From the NCBI GenBank assembly GCA_028023455.1, contig JAQFVV010000017.1:6294098-6358097 (forward strand): 64,000 bases of DNA, given 5' to 3'. This DNA is from Epiperipatus broadwayi (Eukaryota > Onychophora > Udeonychophora > Euonychophora > Peripatidae). Shown here piece after piece: positions 32,146 through 43,039 of this stretch. The first letter of the stretch is position 1; every line of letters begins with the position of its first letter. Under the pieces are notes generated by a model. That model was not told where the DNA came from and made no database searches. It was given only the letters and a program-made list of their open reading frames with translations. The translations under genes were made by a program, and so were the position numbers.

Positions 32146-32543
32146 TGTTCAAAAAGATGGTGGACTGGAAAAATGAAAGAATACAAATAATAAGGAAAAG
32201 AAAATATATATAGACAAATTAATAATGAGCTCAGGAAAGAAATAATTTTGTAAGAGAAAATTGGATGAAAAGAGAATGTAAAGAGATAAAAGTACTTCAA
32301 TAAAATATAAATATACGTTTTTTTTATTTATAGAATTAAATATATTGAGATAAGAAGAAAAGGTTGAGCAAATTAATTATAAGAATGCTCAACGGGTAAC
32401 TGATAGAGACAATATATTGAAAAGATGGAGTAATTACATTTAGGATTTGTTTGAAAAACATAATGTAAAATCAATTATGAGATTGAAAGAAACCAGAATG
32501 TCAGAAAGGGATGAGCAAGGTGTAGATGAAAAATGTTAAAGTT

Positions 32544-32886
32544 TTAAACCACTAAACATTACATGATCACCATTTCTTATGCTTATACAAGCTGTTTACA
32601 CAGAGGCTAAACTCTCCAGTGCAAGCCAGAGTAATCAATAGATGCAAGAAGGTTTGTGCATAAAATTCCTAACTAGTGCCTACTCATCCAATATCCCCAG
32701 ACTAATTTCCAACTTGTGGCTTTCATCAGACTCCTCACTGATGAAAGTCACAAGTTGGAAACTAGTCTGGGGATATTGGATGAGTAGGCACTAGATAGGG
32801 ATTTTTTGCACAAACTTTCTTGCATCCATTGATTACTCTGGCTTGCACTAATGCCACTACTATATGGAGAGTTTAGCCTCTGTGTA
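32544..32886. mobile_element. FB-A element, arms meeting at the ribozymes
   Basis: The exact target duplication AATGTTAAAGTT is at 32532-32543 and 32887-32898. The middle of the unit is deleted, so the two inverted arms join right next to their hammerhead cores (TCATCAGACTCCTCACTGATGA, 32722-32743). Confidence 0.88.
32731..32784 (+). ncRNA. Hammerhead ribozyme with shortened stem I
   Basis: TCCTCA, CTGATGA, AGT-CACAA-GTT, GGAAAC-TA-GTC, TGGGGATATTGGATGAG. The distal 5' strand of stem I is replaced by the opposite arm. A mirrored core lies on the minus strand at 32683-32728, with TTAGTC and GGAAAT changes. Stem II pairs only through G-U wobble. Confidence 0.6.
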
Positions 32887-33024
32887 AATGTTAAAGTTAT
32901 TAAGATTGATATAATAGCTATAGAAAATGTAAAAGAATCGGTACAGTTTACGCTTATGAAAATTGTAGGATTGTGTAATTTGATAAATAATAATGGAAAT
33001 TGGCCTAAAGACTTCTTAAAAACT

Positions 33025-33811
33025 ACAATTATACATATGCGATTTTTTCGCATGCGTTAGTGAAGCTGTAATTATACTATAATGTTTAATATGCCTGCTT
33101 AGCGCTTTCGAGATTTAGTATTCTAATCTCATACTCGTATTTTTACGAATGAAGACTGTTGTAATTTATTGTACACATATGCAAATGAGCTTGAATTTTT
33201 AATTAGTCAGTCCATTGTTTGGAGAGAGCAAAGCATGCCTCTCTTCTATTAATGGCACTGAGGTCATTTGCTATGTAAAAAGCTTCTTTGACCTCTCTTT
33301 TGGCATCATTCTTCTCTGTGCAAATTATTTGGGCAGAACTGGGTTCGAACACATGGCCTGTAGGTGCTTGGTGATCCCAGAAGATTGATATTCCTTCATT
33401 TTTATTTTTAACCCTGTTGTACGCATACCTGGTTTGGTAAATTCTTGTGTTGATGTTAGCCCGAGTCTCACCATAGTAAGATGCCTGGCAGCCTAATTGA
33501 GGGCATGCTATTTTATAGACCGCATGAGGGGCTTGATCTTTTTCTATTTTATCTTTGGAATTATTTATTAGTTGGTTAGTGTTAGGAGGTGTTTTGAAGC
33601 TAAATTTGAAATCATTAGTCGAGCTCATTTGCATATATGTACAATAAATTACAACAGTCTTCATTCGTAAATCTATAAGTATGAGATTAGAATACTAAAT
33701 CTCGAAAGCGGTAAGCAGGCATATTAAACATTACAGTAGCTTCACTAACACATGTGAAAAAATTGCATATGTATAATTACAATTTTTATTGGTGAAGAGA
33801 AAAACAATTTA
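33025..33811 (-). mobile_element. Penelope-like inverted-repeat element carrying GIY-YIG
   Basis: The element sits in LINE-beta between copies of TTAAAAACT (33016-33024 and 33812-33820). Inverted arms of about 165 bases (33028-33192 and 33620-33785) share TATACATATGCGATTTTTTC-like ends, GTTTAATATGCCTGCTTA, CGAGATTTAGTATTCTAATC and TGTTGTAATTTATTGTAC. About 26 bases at the right end extend beyond the arm. Penelope-like elements are known for terminal repeats in either orientation with a short one-sided tail, which fits. The interior codes for the GIY-YIG domain on the minus strand. The reverse transcriptase is missing. Confidence 0.8.
33203..33664 (-). CDS. GIY-YIG endonuclease domain protein, Penelope type
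   Basis: This 153-codon intact frame is the only undamaged transposon frame in the area. It contains HAVYKIACPQLGCQASYYGE (residues about 47-66; GIY-YIG as VYK-YYG with Cys pair), then TRANINTRIYQTRYA (conserved R), FWDHQAPTGHVFE (H---TGH-F block), REVKEAFYIAN (catalytic E candidate) and SAINRREACFALSKQW (INR--G--LS--W end). The first ATG lies in the inverted arm, so about 12 N-terminal residues are arm-encoded. A second ATG, giving MQMSSTND, follows at once. In complete elements this domain is the C-terminus after a reverse transcriptase. Alone it could nick DNA but not copy. Confidence 0.8.
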   Translation of the reverse strand: MKTVVIYCTYMQMSSTNDFKFSFKTPPNTNQLINNSKDKIEKDQAPHAVYKIACPQLGCQASYYGETRANINTRIYQTRYAYNRVKNKNEGISIFWDHQAPTGHVFEPSSAQIICTEKNDAKREVKEAFYIANDLSAINRREACFALSKQWTD

Positions 33812-34654
33812 TTAAAAACTGCAGTAATTTGTACTGCTAAGAAAAAAAAAAAAAAAATTAAATGCAAAAAGTATAATACAATAAACTTGATATATGTTTC
33901 AAAAATATTATTGAAGATTTTAACTTAAAAAATATATGGAAAGAGAAAGTACTATTCTGGAGAACAATAAGATTTTCAGAAAGAGATACTGTTGAATGTC
34001 AGAACTGTGGGGAAAAAAAAAAGGGGGGGGGGAGTTATTTTGTGGATTTAGATAAAGTATTTGATCCAGTAACAACATCTTGAGGAATAAGACGTTGTAT
34101 TAGAAAGAAAGCTGATTTGGAATATGTATACTAGACAAAGAATAAGCATTATCTTGTAGGATAAAGATAATAAGAAAGTAAGCATGGGCAGAGGTGATAA
34201 AAAGGAATGCTGCATGTCATCTGCTTTTGAATATTTATTTAGAAGGCATGATATAAATTTGGATTGTGGAGGAGTTAATGTTGGAAGTAGAATAATATGA
34301 TGTTAAGATTTGTGGATGCTGTGATACTTATAAATGAGGATGAAAGAAATCTCCAATACATGCTGAATGGATTGGAGGACCGACACAATGAATATGAAAT
34401 GAGGATTAATGTGGATAAGATCAAGACCTTGTGGACAGACAGAAATGCAAGAAGAATACTCGTAAAACTTGAAGACATGATAATGAACTGGTGGATTTAA
34501 ATGTGCGGGAAGTCAAATGAGTGAGGATGGAAGAAGTAAAAATAATTTTAAAAAAATAATATTGGCATAGCCAAGAAGAAAATTTGCTTTTGCTGGCATT
34601 ATTAAATAATGGGATCAAACAATTATACACCTATAATTTCGAAAAACAAAAGCA

Positions 34655-35205
34655 TTAACCTCTTAATATATAGATAGATTTAAATAAAATTATGGTTTAC
34701 CTACATAAATAAATTCAGATTATTAAATAAATTTTTGTTTATTTTATGTCCCTGACCATCTACGCATACTTTCAAATTTAACAAAAAAAGAGGGTCAAAT
34801 AGAATACTCATTTCTTTATAAAAAATGCTACCAACCCATAACACACACATACATATATATTTTATAAAACATGTTTTCGGCAGCAAGCTATTCAACAACC
34901 CTGTGATGCAATTGTCTCTAACCATGTGACTATTATTGTTTTTTCACCCAGTTGAAGGCGTTATCTTGTCAGAACGTTGGTATATTTTGTTTAATATAAT
35001 TTTGTTAAACATGGATGCTCCTGAAAACATGTTTTAAAAATATCTTTTGTCCATGAGAACATTCATTTCAACATATATACATATATCCTGTTAAAATGTG
35101 AAAAGTATAAATCTACTTCCTAGATATTTATAAGATTTTAATTATTTTTCTTTTTTTTTAAAATAGCAAAATAAAATAACATGACTAAAAATTTTAAATA
35201 AATCA
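34655..35205. other. No recognisable feature, PUS7 intron
   Basis: AT-rich DNA after LINE-beta. No coding or repeat signature. Confidence 0.45.
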
Positions 35206-35222
35206 AATAGAATTATCGTAAT

Positions 35223-35414
35223 AAGCCAATAAACATCACATGATCACCATTTCTTATGCTTGCTTATAACTGTTATTAAAACAGGCAAAACTCTCCATAC
35301 AGTATTGGATGAGTAGGCACTAGATGGGGATTTTATGAACAAGCCTTCTGGCATCCACTGATTACTCTGGCTTGCAATGAGTGGCAATACTATGTGGAGA
35401 GTTTTGCCTGTTTT
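35223..35414. mobile_element. FB-A element, 192 bp, ribozyme deleted
   Basis: The exact target duplication AATTATCGTAAT is at 35211-35222 and 35415-35426. The left end module and CTCCATACAG join directly to ATTGGATGAGTAGGCACTAG of the opposite arm, just 3' of the ribozyme. The insertion lies 90 bases downstream of the PUS7 exon in the intron. Confidence 0.88.
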
Positions 35415-35503
35415 AATTATCGTAATACAAAATAAAATATTTATTACAAATTTTAAAATAAATAATAGTTAAATCAATGAATAAGCAAATTTAAAATAAT
35501 TAC

Positions 35504-35611
35504 CCTAATTTTTTAGCAATAATGTTTATTGCTTCCATGGTATCTTTATTTTCTTTATAAAGAACAAAATGACAATAATTTCCTTTTTCTGATGGCCACG
35601 CTTTTCTTGAT
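35504..35611 (-). CDS. PUS7: PUS7 exon with [14 protein letters not shown]
   Basis: This 108-base exon is the clearest piece of the gene. It reads [20 protein letters not shown] and continues [15 protein letters not shown]. The string [13 protein letters not shown] is a hallmark of PUS7. Two acceptors are possible, TTTTGTAG and, four bases later, TAGCAAG. The second is chosen because it keeps the frame with the preceding exon. The donor is GTAATT and leaves GG of a split glycine codon. The intron upstream is 14.7 kb and the one downstream 6.8 kb, both crowded with LINE, foldback and Penelope-like sequence. Confidence 0.92.
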
Positions 35612-35987
35612 CTTGCTACAAAATATAATACATTGCTAGATACAGATATATTACTTTTATAATTATCTAAAATGTAAAAACACATTTACTATAATTAGAA
35701 TATTTATGCATCCACATATATATGCAGGTCTTCTAATCTAGTTATTTAAAATTTTGTGGTATTACTATTTAACTTCTGCAACAAACTTTTGTTTCTGAAA
35801 AACGTTCATAACATACCTAACTTTAGTTTTCTATGGAATTCTATCCTCACCTATCCTCCCCCCATATTTATATGAAAACAGGATTGATCTTTCAGCCAAA
35901 ATATCGAAGCTCAAGTTCACCATAAAATACTTTTTTAAAATATCTGGTACTACCCATATTTCATATGCCCAATCCAACGACGACATG

Positions 35988-36655
35988 TCCTTACAATAGT
36001 CAATTCAATATTATTACATCCAGCAAACAGAGAACCTACCAATTGTCCATATGAACTGGCCATCATATTTTCAAAAAATTATAGAATCTCGATGATATAT
36101 CCTTACAATAGTCAATTCAATATTATTATATCCAGCAAACAGAGAACCTATCAACTGCCCATATGAACTGCCATCATATTTTCAAGAAATTATAGAATAT
36201 TGACGATATGTCCTTACAATAATCAATTCAATATTATTCCATCCAGGAAACAGAGAACCTATCAATTGCCCAAATGAACTGGCCATCATATTTTCAAGAA
36301 ATTATAAAATCTCGATGATATATCCTTACAATAGTCAATTCAATATTATTATATCCAGCAAACAAAGAACCTACCAATTGCCCATATGAACTGCCATCAT
36401 ATTTTCAAGAAACTATAGAATATCGACGATATGTCCTTACAATAGTCAATTCAATATTATTCCATCCAGCAAACAGAGAACCTACCAATTGCCCAAATAA
36501 ACTGGCCATCATATCATATTTTCAAAAAATTATAGAATCTCGATGATATATCCTTACAATAGTCAATTGAATATTATTACATCCAGCAAACAGAGAACCT
36601 ACCAATTGCCCATATAAACTGGCCATCATAGTTTCAAGAAATTATAGAGTATCCT
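35988..36655 (+). repeat. Tandem array, six units of about 111 bp
   Basis: Units start at 35988, 36100, 36211, 36323, 36434 and 36551 with TCCTTACAATAGTCAATTC, contain CCAGCAAACAGAGAACCTA and CAATTGCCCATATGAACTGG, and end with TTATAGAATCTCGATGATAT. Units alternate slightly between two variants (ATATATCC or ATATGTCC starts), as if pairs were duplicated. It is a minisatellite in a PUS7 intron. Confidence 0.92.
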
Positions 36656-36818
36656 TAAATGAAATTTTCAAATGCCTTTATATTGCATCAATGTGGAGTC
36701 CAGACCTGACTTCTATACAATATATTTGGCAGAATAAGAACTTAACAAACAACTAATTAAGTTGAAGTAATATCATTATGGTAAAATAATTTATCTTTTA
36801 ACTTATTAAATGCGGCAC

Positions 36819-36954
36819 TAGCAAACTGATATTTGTGTTGGACCTTAATCTTCAAGTCTGCTTTCCTAACGAAAAAGCTACCAAAATAGCAAACTGATAT
36901 TTGTGTTGGACCTTAATCTTCAAGTCTGCTTTCCTAACGAAAAAGCTACCAAAA
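36819..36954 (+). repeat. 68-bp tandem duplication
   Basis: Two identical-looking units (36819-36886 and 36887-36954) begin TAGCAAACTGATATTTG and end AAAAAGCTACCAAAA. The following DNA to 37330 shows no feature. Confidence 0.9.
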
Positions 36955-37329
36955 TATTTAAATGACCACATTTTCAAGCTGATAACGACCCAGAATAATT
37001 GTTCTGAAGATTTTTCTTCAGTTATAGGCTTCTCTTTTAAAAATATTAAATAAAAAATCGGAATTATCCATGGCTATACTCAAACATAAATGATACTCTG
37101 TAGATTATCTTTTTTGAAACATTAAAAGTAGCAATCAATCAGTTTGGGGAGATGTAGTCTTTTGATGTGAAGATTCTATGTGAAGCAATCTTCAGCTGCT
37201 CGTTCAGTCCAGCATAACACTAATCACTTCCTCCATATACAACTGATCAGCAAACATATATTTATGACCTAGTTCTTGCGTGTTTATCATATATATATAC
37301 TGCTCTAATGTGTCTTTCATTTTGTTGTT

Positions 37330-37972
37330 GCATCTCAGAACTACTCCATCTGATGCAGCCTTCTAATCCTCCTTTGATTAGTGATCCTGATTTCTTCAGA
37401 CTCTTCAAGCATACCTCCATTCATTTTTTTTTCCATCCAGCTAATTGCTTCCATCCTTCTCCAACCCTACATCTCAAAGTCACTGCCACTACATATAATT
37501 TCATTATTCTCTTTAACAACTCATTTAAATATTTTTACATTAAGAGATGTCATTTGTTAAAAAAAGTATGTTTTACCATTGAACTTCGGCATATCTCATT
37601 TCCTAGTTTAATAGACATAATATCACAATTTTATGATAGCACCATCATATTAGCCTTCTCCAAATTGAGCAACAATTTTATTTATTTTTTCCAATCTTTT
37701 TCAATGTTTTAGGACTGTCCACAATTATCAGCTGGTTATCCATATATTTAATTGACTAGATGATATGACAACCACATTCAAATTCAGCCTTGCTTTTCAG
37801 GCTGGGTCTTATAGCCTGAACAAAAATGTTAAATAAGCAGGGAGACAAAAGATAATCATGTTTATTTCTTCTTTTGATGTATTGATTGAGGCAAATCATC
37901 TTTCTATATAAAAATCATAGATAATCCAAATATCATACATTGAGCAATCTATTTTTCCATAATTGGGAATGC
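37330..37972 (-). mobile_element. LINE-delta, reverse transcriptase palm fragment
   Basis: On the minus strand the translation in shifting frames gives a QYI-like start, DYLLSPCLFNIFVQAIRPSL (the GD-LSP-LFNIF block), then a catalytic region read as KYMDNQLIIVDS, a decayed Y-DD, and LNLEK. It continues the LINE at 38800-39350 after an LTR-like insertion. Many stops. Confidence 0.6.
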
Positions 37973-38797
37973 TGTATCCCCAAGCAGCCAGCAAACAAAT
38001 ATACAATAAAACTCGACAGAATAACAGCACATACATTTAGCAATAGTAATTTATTAACAATTCGGAAAAATAATTACTACATGGATCTTTAACACTAATA
38101 TAAAGTCTGCATTTGAGCGAGCTTAATTCAGTGATTAATTATTGACATAGCGAATACTGTTTATACAATTAAGGAAAAGCTATTAGTTAACTTTACCTTT
38201 GCTACTATCTGTAGGTTTTATGAAACAACCCTCTACGAGCCTCTTGAGGTGTTTCAAATTAATAATAAGACCGAGACAGTCTATTTAAAAGCACTAGTCA
38301 GCTTAGTGGCCTACAGGAGCTGAGATCCTGGGAAAAGAAATCCTCTGCTCTTCAACTCGCGAATGCACTAACAGTAGCAACTGCCACAGAAAAAGCAAGC
38401 AGTCCTTTTTCTCTAACTATTTATATCATCTCTTCCTTTGTTTCTCTTATCTTTTCTGGAGTAAATTCTTTGGCTTTAATCAGTCCATATTATTCAGTTT
38501 GTTATCATACAACAAAATTCCTTAGACTTAATTACTCTTTTAGGAATTTATTTCCATATATGGTGAGTTTATAAGGTCTATAGTATTAATTAATCTTAGG
38601 AATTTATTTCTGTATCTGTACGGTTTTATAATTGATTTAATGTTTTAGGAATTCCTTTCCATATAAGGTAATTTATAAACTCGGTTCCATTAATCAATTT
38701 ATAGATGGGTCTATGTTTCTTTAAACTATGTTTAATTGAAAACATTTCTTTTCAGTGATTTATTTATTTAAGTTTAAACATTCTTTAATATTTTGCA
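37973..38797 (-). mobile_element. LTR-like insertion in LINE-delta
   Basis: The segment starts TGTATCCCC on the plus strand and, read on the minus strand, has GATATAAATAG (TATA box) and about 350 bases later AATAAA. The left part is less AT-rich. It separates two pieces of LINE-delta. Its exact right end and target duplication are unclear (GGGAAT flanks both sides, but offset by two bases). Confidence 0.35.
38525..38690 (+). repeat. Three diverged repeats of about 60 bp
   Basis: The phrases TTTTAGGAATTTATTTCCAT, CTTAGGAATTTATTTCTGTA and TTTTAGGAATTCCTTTCCAT recur at about 60-base spacing, each followed by a GGT-A-TTTATAA-like stretch. It may be part of the LTR-like insert. Confidence 0.7.
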
Positions 38798-38799
38798 GG

Positions 38800-39350
38800 G
38801 AATAGGCTAATAATCAAGCTTTGAAAGCAAATATGTAGGGATCCATTCAAGCTTATCATTCTTTCTCTCAACTCTTAATGACCCAATAGCATGTCTAAGG
38901 GATGTTCCTTCCTGAACTTGAATAGAGATCCTATTCCAAAATCGTTCCACCCAGTAACTTAATCTCTTTATAATTACATTAAAAGTGTGAGACATTAGAT
39001 GTATTATTTTTTAGTCCTTACAATCTATCACCTTGCTTTATAACTATTGCAATTATAAGCCATTTCTCCATCTTCGAATGGAATACCACTGTTTCCATAA
39101 TCCTAAAGAACTTTATCAAACATCAGGTTCTATCATTAAATATGATTAACAATGCCTTACCAAATAAATCCCTCATAATAGGATAAAAACCAATATCATC
39201 ATTTGGATCATTATGGTATTTCCAATGACAAGGAACTGGATTTTCATATAATTTTCCATATCTTTTATGTTTAAGCTTTAATCCATTCTTTTATTTTGAT
39301 GTGATTTATCTATTTCTAGATATTCATTTTCCAAATATATACTTTAGTTG
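38800..39350 (-). mobile_element. LINE-delta, reverse transcriptase fingers
   Basis: Minus-strand frames read MRDLFGKALL (near 39180), IVIKQGDRL-GLKN, then NVIIKRLSYWVERFWNRISI and LRHAIGSLRVERKNDK. These follow the LINE order K-GD---C-NYR-ISL, then KI---I---RI, then E---R---GFR--R---D. It is decayed and continues at 37972. Confidence 0.6.
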
Positions 39351-39505
39351 ACTTTCAGTTCTTGAAATGTACACATTTTGCCATTCTATGTTCATCCTTT
39401 TTTTTTCAGAATTTCTTCTGTAACTTATGCTTTTCTAGTACTCTTTATTGTTTTGATCAAAGAATCTTCATTAGCCTTTATTAATATTGTTATCAATGTT
39501 CAACA

Positions 39506-39613
39506 GATCTTTCCAAACACCTGTTTACAATGTTTTCAAACTATATCTAACCATTTGGAGATCTTTCCAAATACCTGTTCACAATGTTTTCATATTATAT
39601 TTAACCATTTGTA
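39506..39613 (+). repeat. 54-bp tandem duplication
   Basis: Units at 39506 and 39560 begin GATCTTTCCAAA and contain ACCTGTT-ACAATGTTTTCA and TAACCATTTG, with about five differences. It lies just upstream of the LINE-alpha copy. Confidence 0.85.
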
Positions 39614-39639
39614 GACTTAAAGACTTTCTAAGTCTAAAT

Positions 39640-42600
39640 TGTGACTTTTCTTTAATATATTATCTAAAAAGTGGACATGTACTCCACTATAAAGGCACAA
39701 ATATTGGAAATACAAGTGGAGTAGGATTCATTATAAATAAAAAGTGAAAGAACAACATTGTTGAGATTGATGGTGTATCAGACAGAGTGGCAAGATTAGT
39801 TATACAACTTAATAGCAGATACCAAATGCAGATAATTCAGGTTTATGCCCCAACAAGTTCTCATAGTGATGAAATAGGAGAAGATTTTTATATGAATGTA
39901 CAAAAGGCTTTTGATCAGAATAAACAACATTTTAAAATTGTTATGGGAGACTGTAATGCTAGAATTGGTAAACAAATAAACGATGAAAGTGCTGTAGGTA
40001 ATTTTGGTTATGGTAATAGAAATGAGAGAGGTCATAGACTTGTGGAGTTTGCAGAAAAAAAACCCCTTTATATTATGAATTCTTTTTTTGAGAAAAATGT
40101 TAAAAGGAAATGAACATGGAAGCACTCAAATGAAGGTACAGTAGAATTGGATTATATTTTGACTAACAGAAAATACATATTTCAAGATTGTAATTTTCTT
40201 AATAAATTTAACACAGGAAGTGATCATCAATTAATAAGATGTAAGATACATGTTAATGCAAAACTAGAGAGACAAAAATTATTAAGAAAAACAATATTTA
40301 CAGTTGATATTCTTAATCTTCAGAAACACTCTAATTAATTTAAATTAGAACTTACAAATCGGTTTCAAGTATTAGTAGATTTTGAACACGATTCAGGTTT
40401 GAATGAAATTAATAAGAAAATAACTGATACACTTTTAAAAACTGCAATAAAGATATCTGGTAGAAAAAAGCAGCAATTGACCAATAAAATTTCTACTGAG
40501 ATGAGAATTTATGAAGAAAAGAAGGAATATGAAGATATACAAAAATGATGCATTAAAAAGGATTGAATATCTCGAATTCTGTAAAATGGTGCAGAAAAGA
40601 GTTGAAAGTGATGTAAGAAAGTATAACTGTGAACTAGCAAGGAAAGCTGTAGAAGAGAATAAAAGTCTCGACAGTGTAAAACAACATTTTGGTATTGGTA
40701 GGAAATTTATATCTGCAGTAATGAAAAAAGATGGAATTATTACTAAAAAGAGAGCTGACATCATAAAATGGGTTGAAGATTTCTATCAAGAATTATATAG
40801 TAATAAAGAACAAGTACATCCTACATCTATTATATCTTTTGAATTGCCCAGAATTTTAAATGAAGAAGTGAGACATGCAATTAAATTTATGAAGAAAGGA
40901 AAGGCTCCAGGTAATGATGGAATTATAATTGATATATTAAAAGAAGTAAATGAAGAAATAGAATTTTTATTAGCAAAGTTATATACCAAATGTCTAAATG
41001 GTAAAGATGTACCAGATGATTGGAAGAATGCAGTATTAATATAAATATTTTAAAAAGGTGATAAAGAAGATATTAGAAATTATAGACCTATCAGCCTTTT
41101 ATCAGTTTTGTACAAAATTTTTACCAAGATAATTACAACTCGTCTACAGACAACACTGGATTTCCACCAACCAAGAGAACAAGCTGGATTTAAAAGTGGT
41201 TTTAGTACAGTAGATCATATCCAGGTATTGAGAGAAGTTATACAAAGGACAAATGAATATGAGTTGCCATTATGCTTTGGATTTGTAGATTATGAAAAGG
41301 CATTTGATTCTATAAACATTTCTTCAGTGATTAAAGCATTGGATCATCAAGGTGTAGATCCAGGATATTGTCATATTTTAAAGAATATTTATAAAAATGC
41401 AAAAGCAACAGTTAAATTACATAATGATTCTAGGAAAGTCAACATTGAGAAGGGTGTAAGACAGGATGACTCCATATCTCCAAAACTTTTTACAGCAGTG
41501 CTGCAAGAAGTATTTTGTGGATTAAAATGGGAAGCTAAAGGAGTGAAAGTAAATGAAGATCTAAGTCATTTAGATTTTGCAGATGATGTAGTTGTTTTTG
41601 AAAATAATGCTTTTATTTTATAAAGCACAGACAGTTGAAATTGAAATTAAATTGAAAGGCTGAAAACCTCACACTTATTATAATACTTATTTGACAGCCA
41701 ATCAGATGTTATAATGGCTGTCTGAATAGCAATCAAACCGTAAACACATGACAAAGAATTTTACAAGAAAAGGGAGGTCTATCCTCTTGTGTTTACGGTT
41801 TGATCGCTATTCAGACAACCATCATAACATCTGATTGGCTATTAAATAAGTATTATAATAAGCACGATTTCAGCCTTTCAATTCATTTTCAATTTCAACT
41901 GTCTGCGCTTTATAAAATAAATATTATTTACATACGTTACTGCAATTTATAACATCTAAAAACTACTGCATAGTAAATCGTAGGATTTCACGCTATACGT
42001 TTGTAATTTAGACTCAGTGAGTTAAATGTGAAGATATTTAAAGCTTCACGTTTTCAAACCTAAATGCTTCAGACTGGCTTAGATATATAGAAAGACAAGT
42101 AGAGAAGAGGGTGGACTGCCCTTTTCTTGTAAAATTCTTTGTCATGTGTTTACGGTTTAATTGCTATTCAGACAACCATCATAACATCTGATTGGCTGTC
42201 AGATAAGTATTATAATAAGTGCGAGAGGTTTGCAGTCTTTCAATTTAATTTCAAATAAAGCTTTAGAGCTGCAGGAAATGTTGCAGGAGTTATCAGATGA
42301 AAGAAGAAAAATAGACTAAAGATAAATGTTAAAAAGACTAAAGTAATGTTCAATGGATTTTGTCAAAATATGAAAATAAAGATTGATCATGATGAGTTAG
42401 AAGAAGTTAACAGCTACAAATATCTTGGTCAGATTATTAATGCAGATGGAAATATAATGGATGAAATTAATCATAGAATTAAACTTGGTTGGAGTGCTTT
42501 TGGTAGAAATAACTTGATACTAAAAGGAAATATGCCTATGGTTTGAAAAGAAAGATTTTTAATAAATATGTTTTACCAGTTCTTACGTATGAATCTGATA

Positions 42601-42995
42601 CTTGTACACTTAATAGAAGAGCAATACAGAGACTTCAGACCATTCAAAGAAGTATGGAGAGATGCATGTTAGGAGTAACAAGAAGAGATCGAAAACGCAA
42701 TATATGGGTAAGACAACAAACAGGTGTTACTGACCTTATTGAAAAAGTTAAAAGACTGAAGTGGAGTTGGGCTGGACATATTTCTAGAAGAGATGATAAT
42801 AGATGGACAATTGAAATCTTAAACCAAATTCCAAGAGATTGTAAAAGACCCAGAAAGAGACCACATGTGAGATGGATGGATGAAATAAGAAAGTGTGCAG
42901 GGGTGATGTGGAGAAGAGAAGCTAAAGATTGAAAAAGATGGTTTGAATTTGGAGAGACCTTCTTCCTGCAGTGGACTGATAATGGTTGATGATGA
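39640..42995 (+). mobile_element. LINE-alpha, best copy, split by FB-B
   Basis: APE-type LINE in order. Endonuclease: QIIQVYAPTSSHSDE (39826), VMGDCNARIGKQ (39941), FGYGNRNERGHRLVEF, then DYILTNRKY and GSDHQLIRC (40150-40240). Reverse transcriptase: FMKKGKAPGNDGI (40888), YRPISLLSV (41083), EQAGFKSGFSTVDHIQ, FVDYEKAFDSIN (41282), KGVRQDDSISPKLF and HLDFADDVVVF (41569-41600, catalytic FADD intact). C-terminus: KYLGQIINADG (42420), RRDRKRN and WSWAGHISRRDDNRW (42765), then RWMDEIRKCAG. It ends QWTDNG and (TGATGA)n. A few stops and shifts (40110, 41041, 42546) disable it. FB-B at 41625-42260 separates FADD from the thumb. Confidence 0.88.
41625..42260. mobile_element. Foldback FB-B inside LINE-alpha
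   Basis: 41620-41925 is a palindrome: TTTATAAAGCACAGACAGTTG at the left and CAACTGTCTGCGCTTTATAAA at the right, with arms of about 140 bases meeting near CAAGAGG/CCTCTTG. It is followed by about 200 unique bases (41930-42120) and then a third copy of the right half (TTTGTCATGTGTTTACGG to TTTCAATTTAATTTCAA). It interrupts the coding sequence between ENNA and the ELQEM-LQELSDE region. GCTTTA lies at both edges. Confidence 0.85.
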
Positions 42996-43039
42996 TGGTG
43001 ATGATTATCTTTTTAGTCTCAATTTTAATTTATGCCCTG

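Larger units (their letters stand above)
32146..34650 (+). mobile_element. LINE-beta copy, decayed, with two nested insertions
   Basis: Pieces in order: a basic region before the reverse transcriptase (32150-32540), NGNWPKDFLKT (32993-33024), the continuation TAVICTAKKK (33821), FFVDLDKVFD (34035, a decayed F-D--KAFD motif), and LRFVDAVILI (34302, from FADD) with LQYMLNGLED and INVDKIKTLW. Stops and shifts abound. FB-A (32544-32886) and a GIY-YIG foldback (33025-33811) interrupt it, and removing them restores the reading order. Confidence 0.75.

Noticed and set aside
33025-33192. Hammerhead in the arms of the GIY-YIG element
   Set aside because: A stem II-like hairpin followed by CGAAAG is visible, but the CTGANGA half is missing, so it is mentioned only as a possible relic.
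35988-36655. CRISPR-like array
   Set aside because: The whole 111-bp unit is repeated with no unique spacers, and the DNA is from an animal.
37308-37712. 134-codon plus-strand frame
   Set aside because: It is antisense to LINE-delta, where minus-strand motifs are recognisable.
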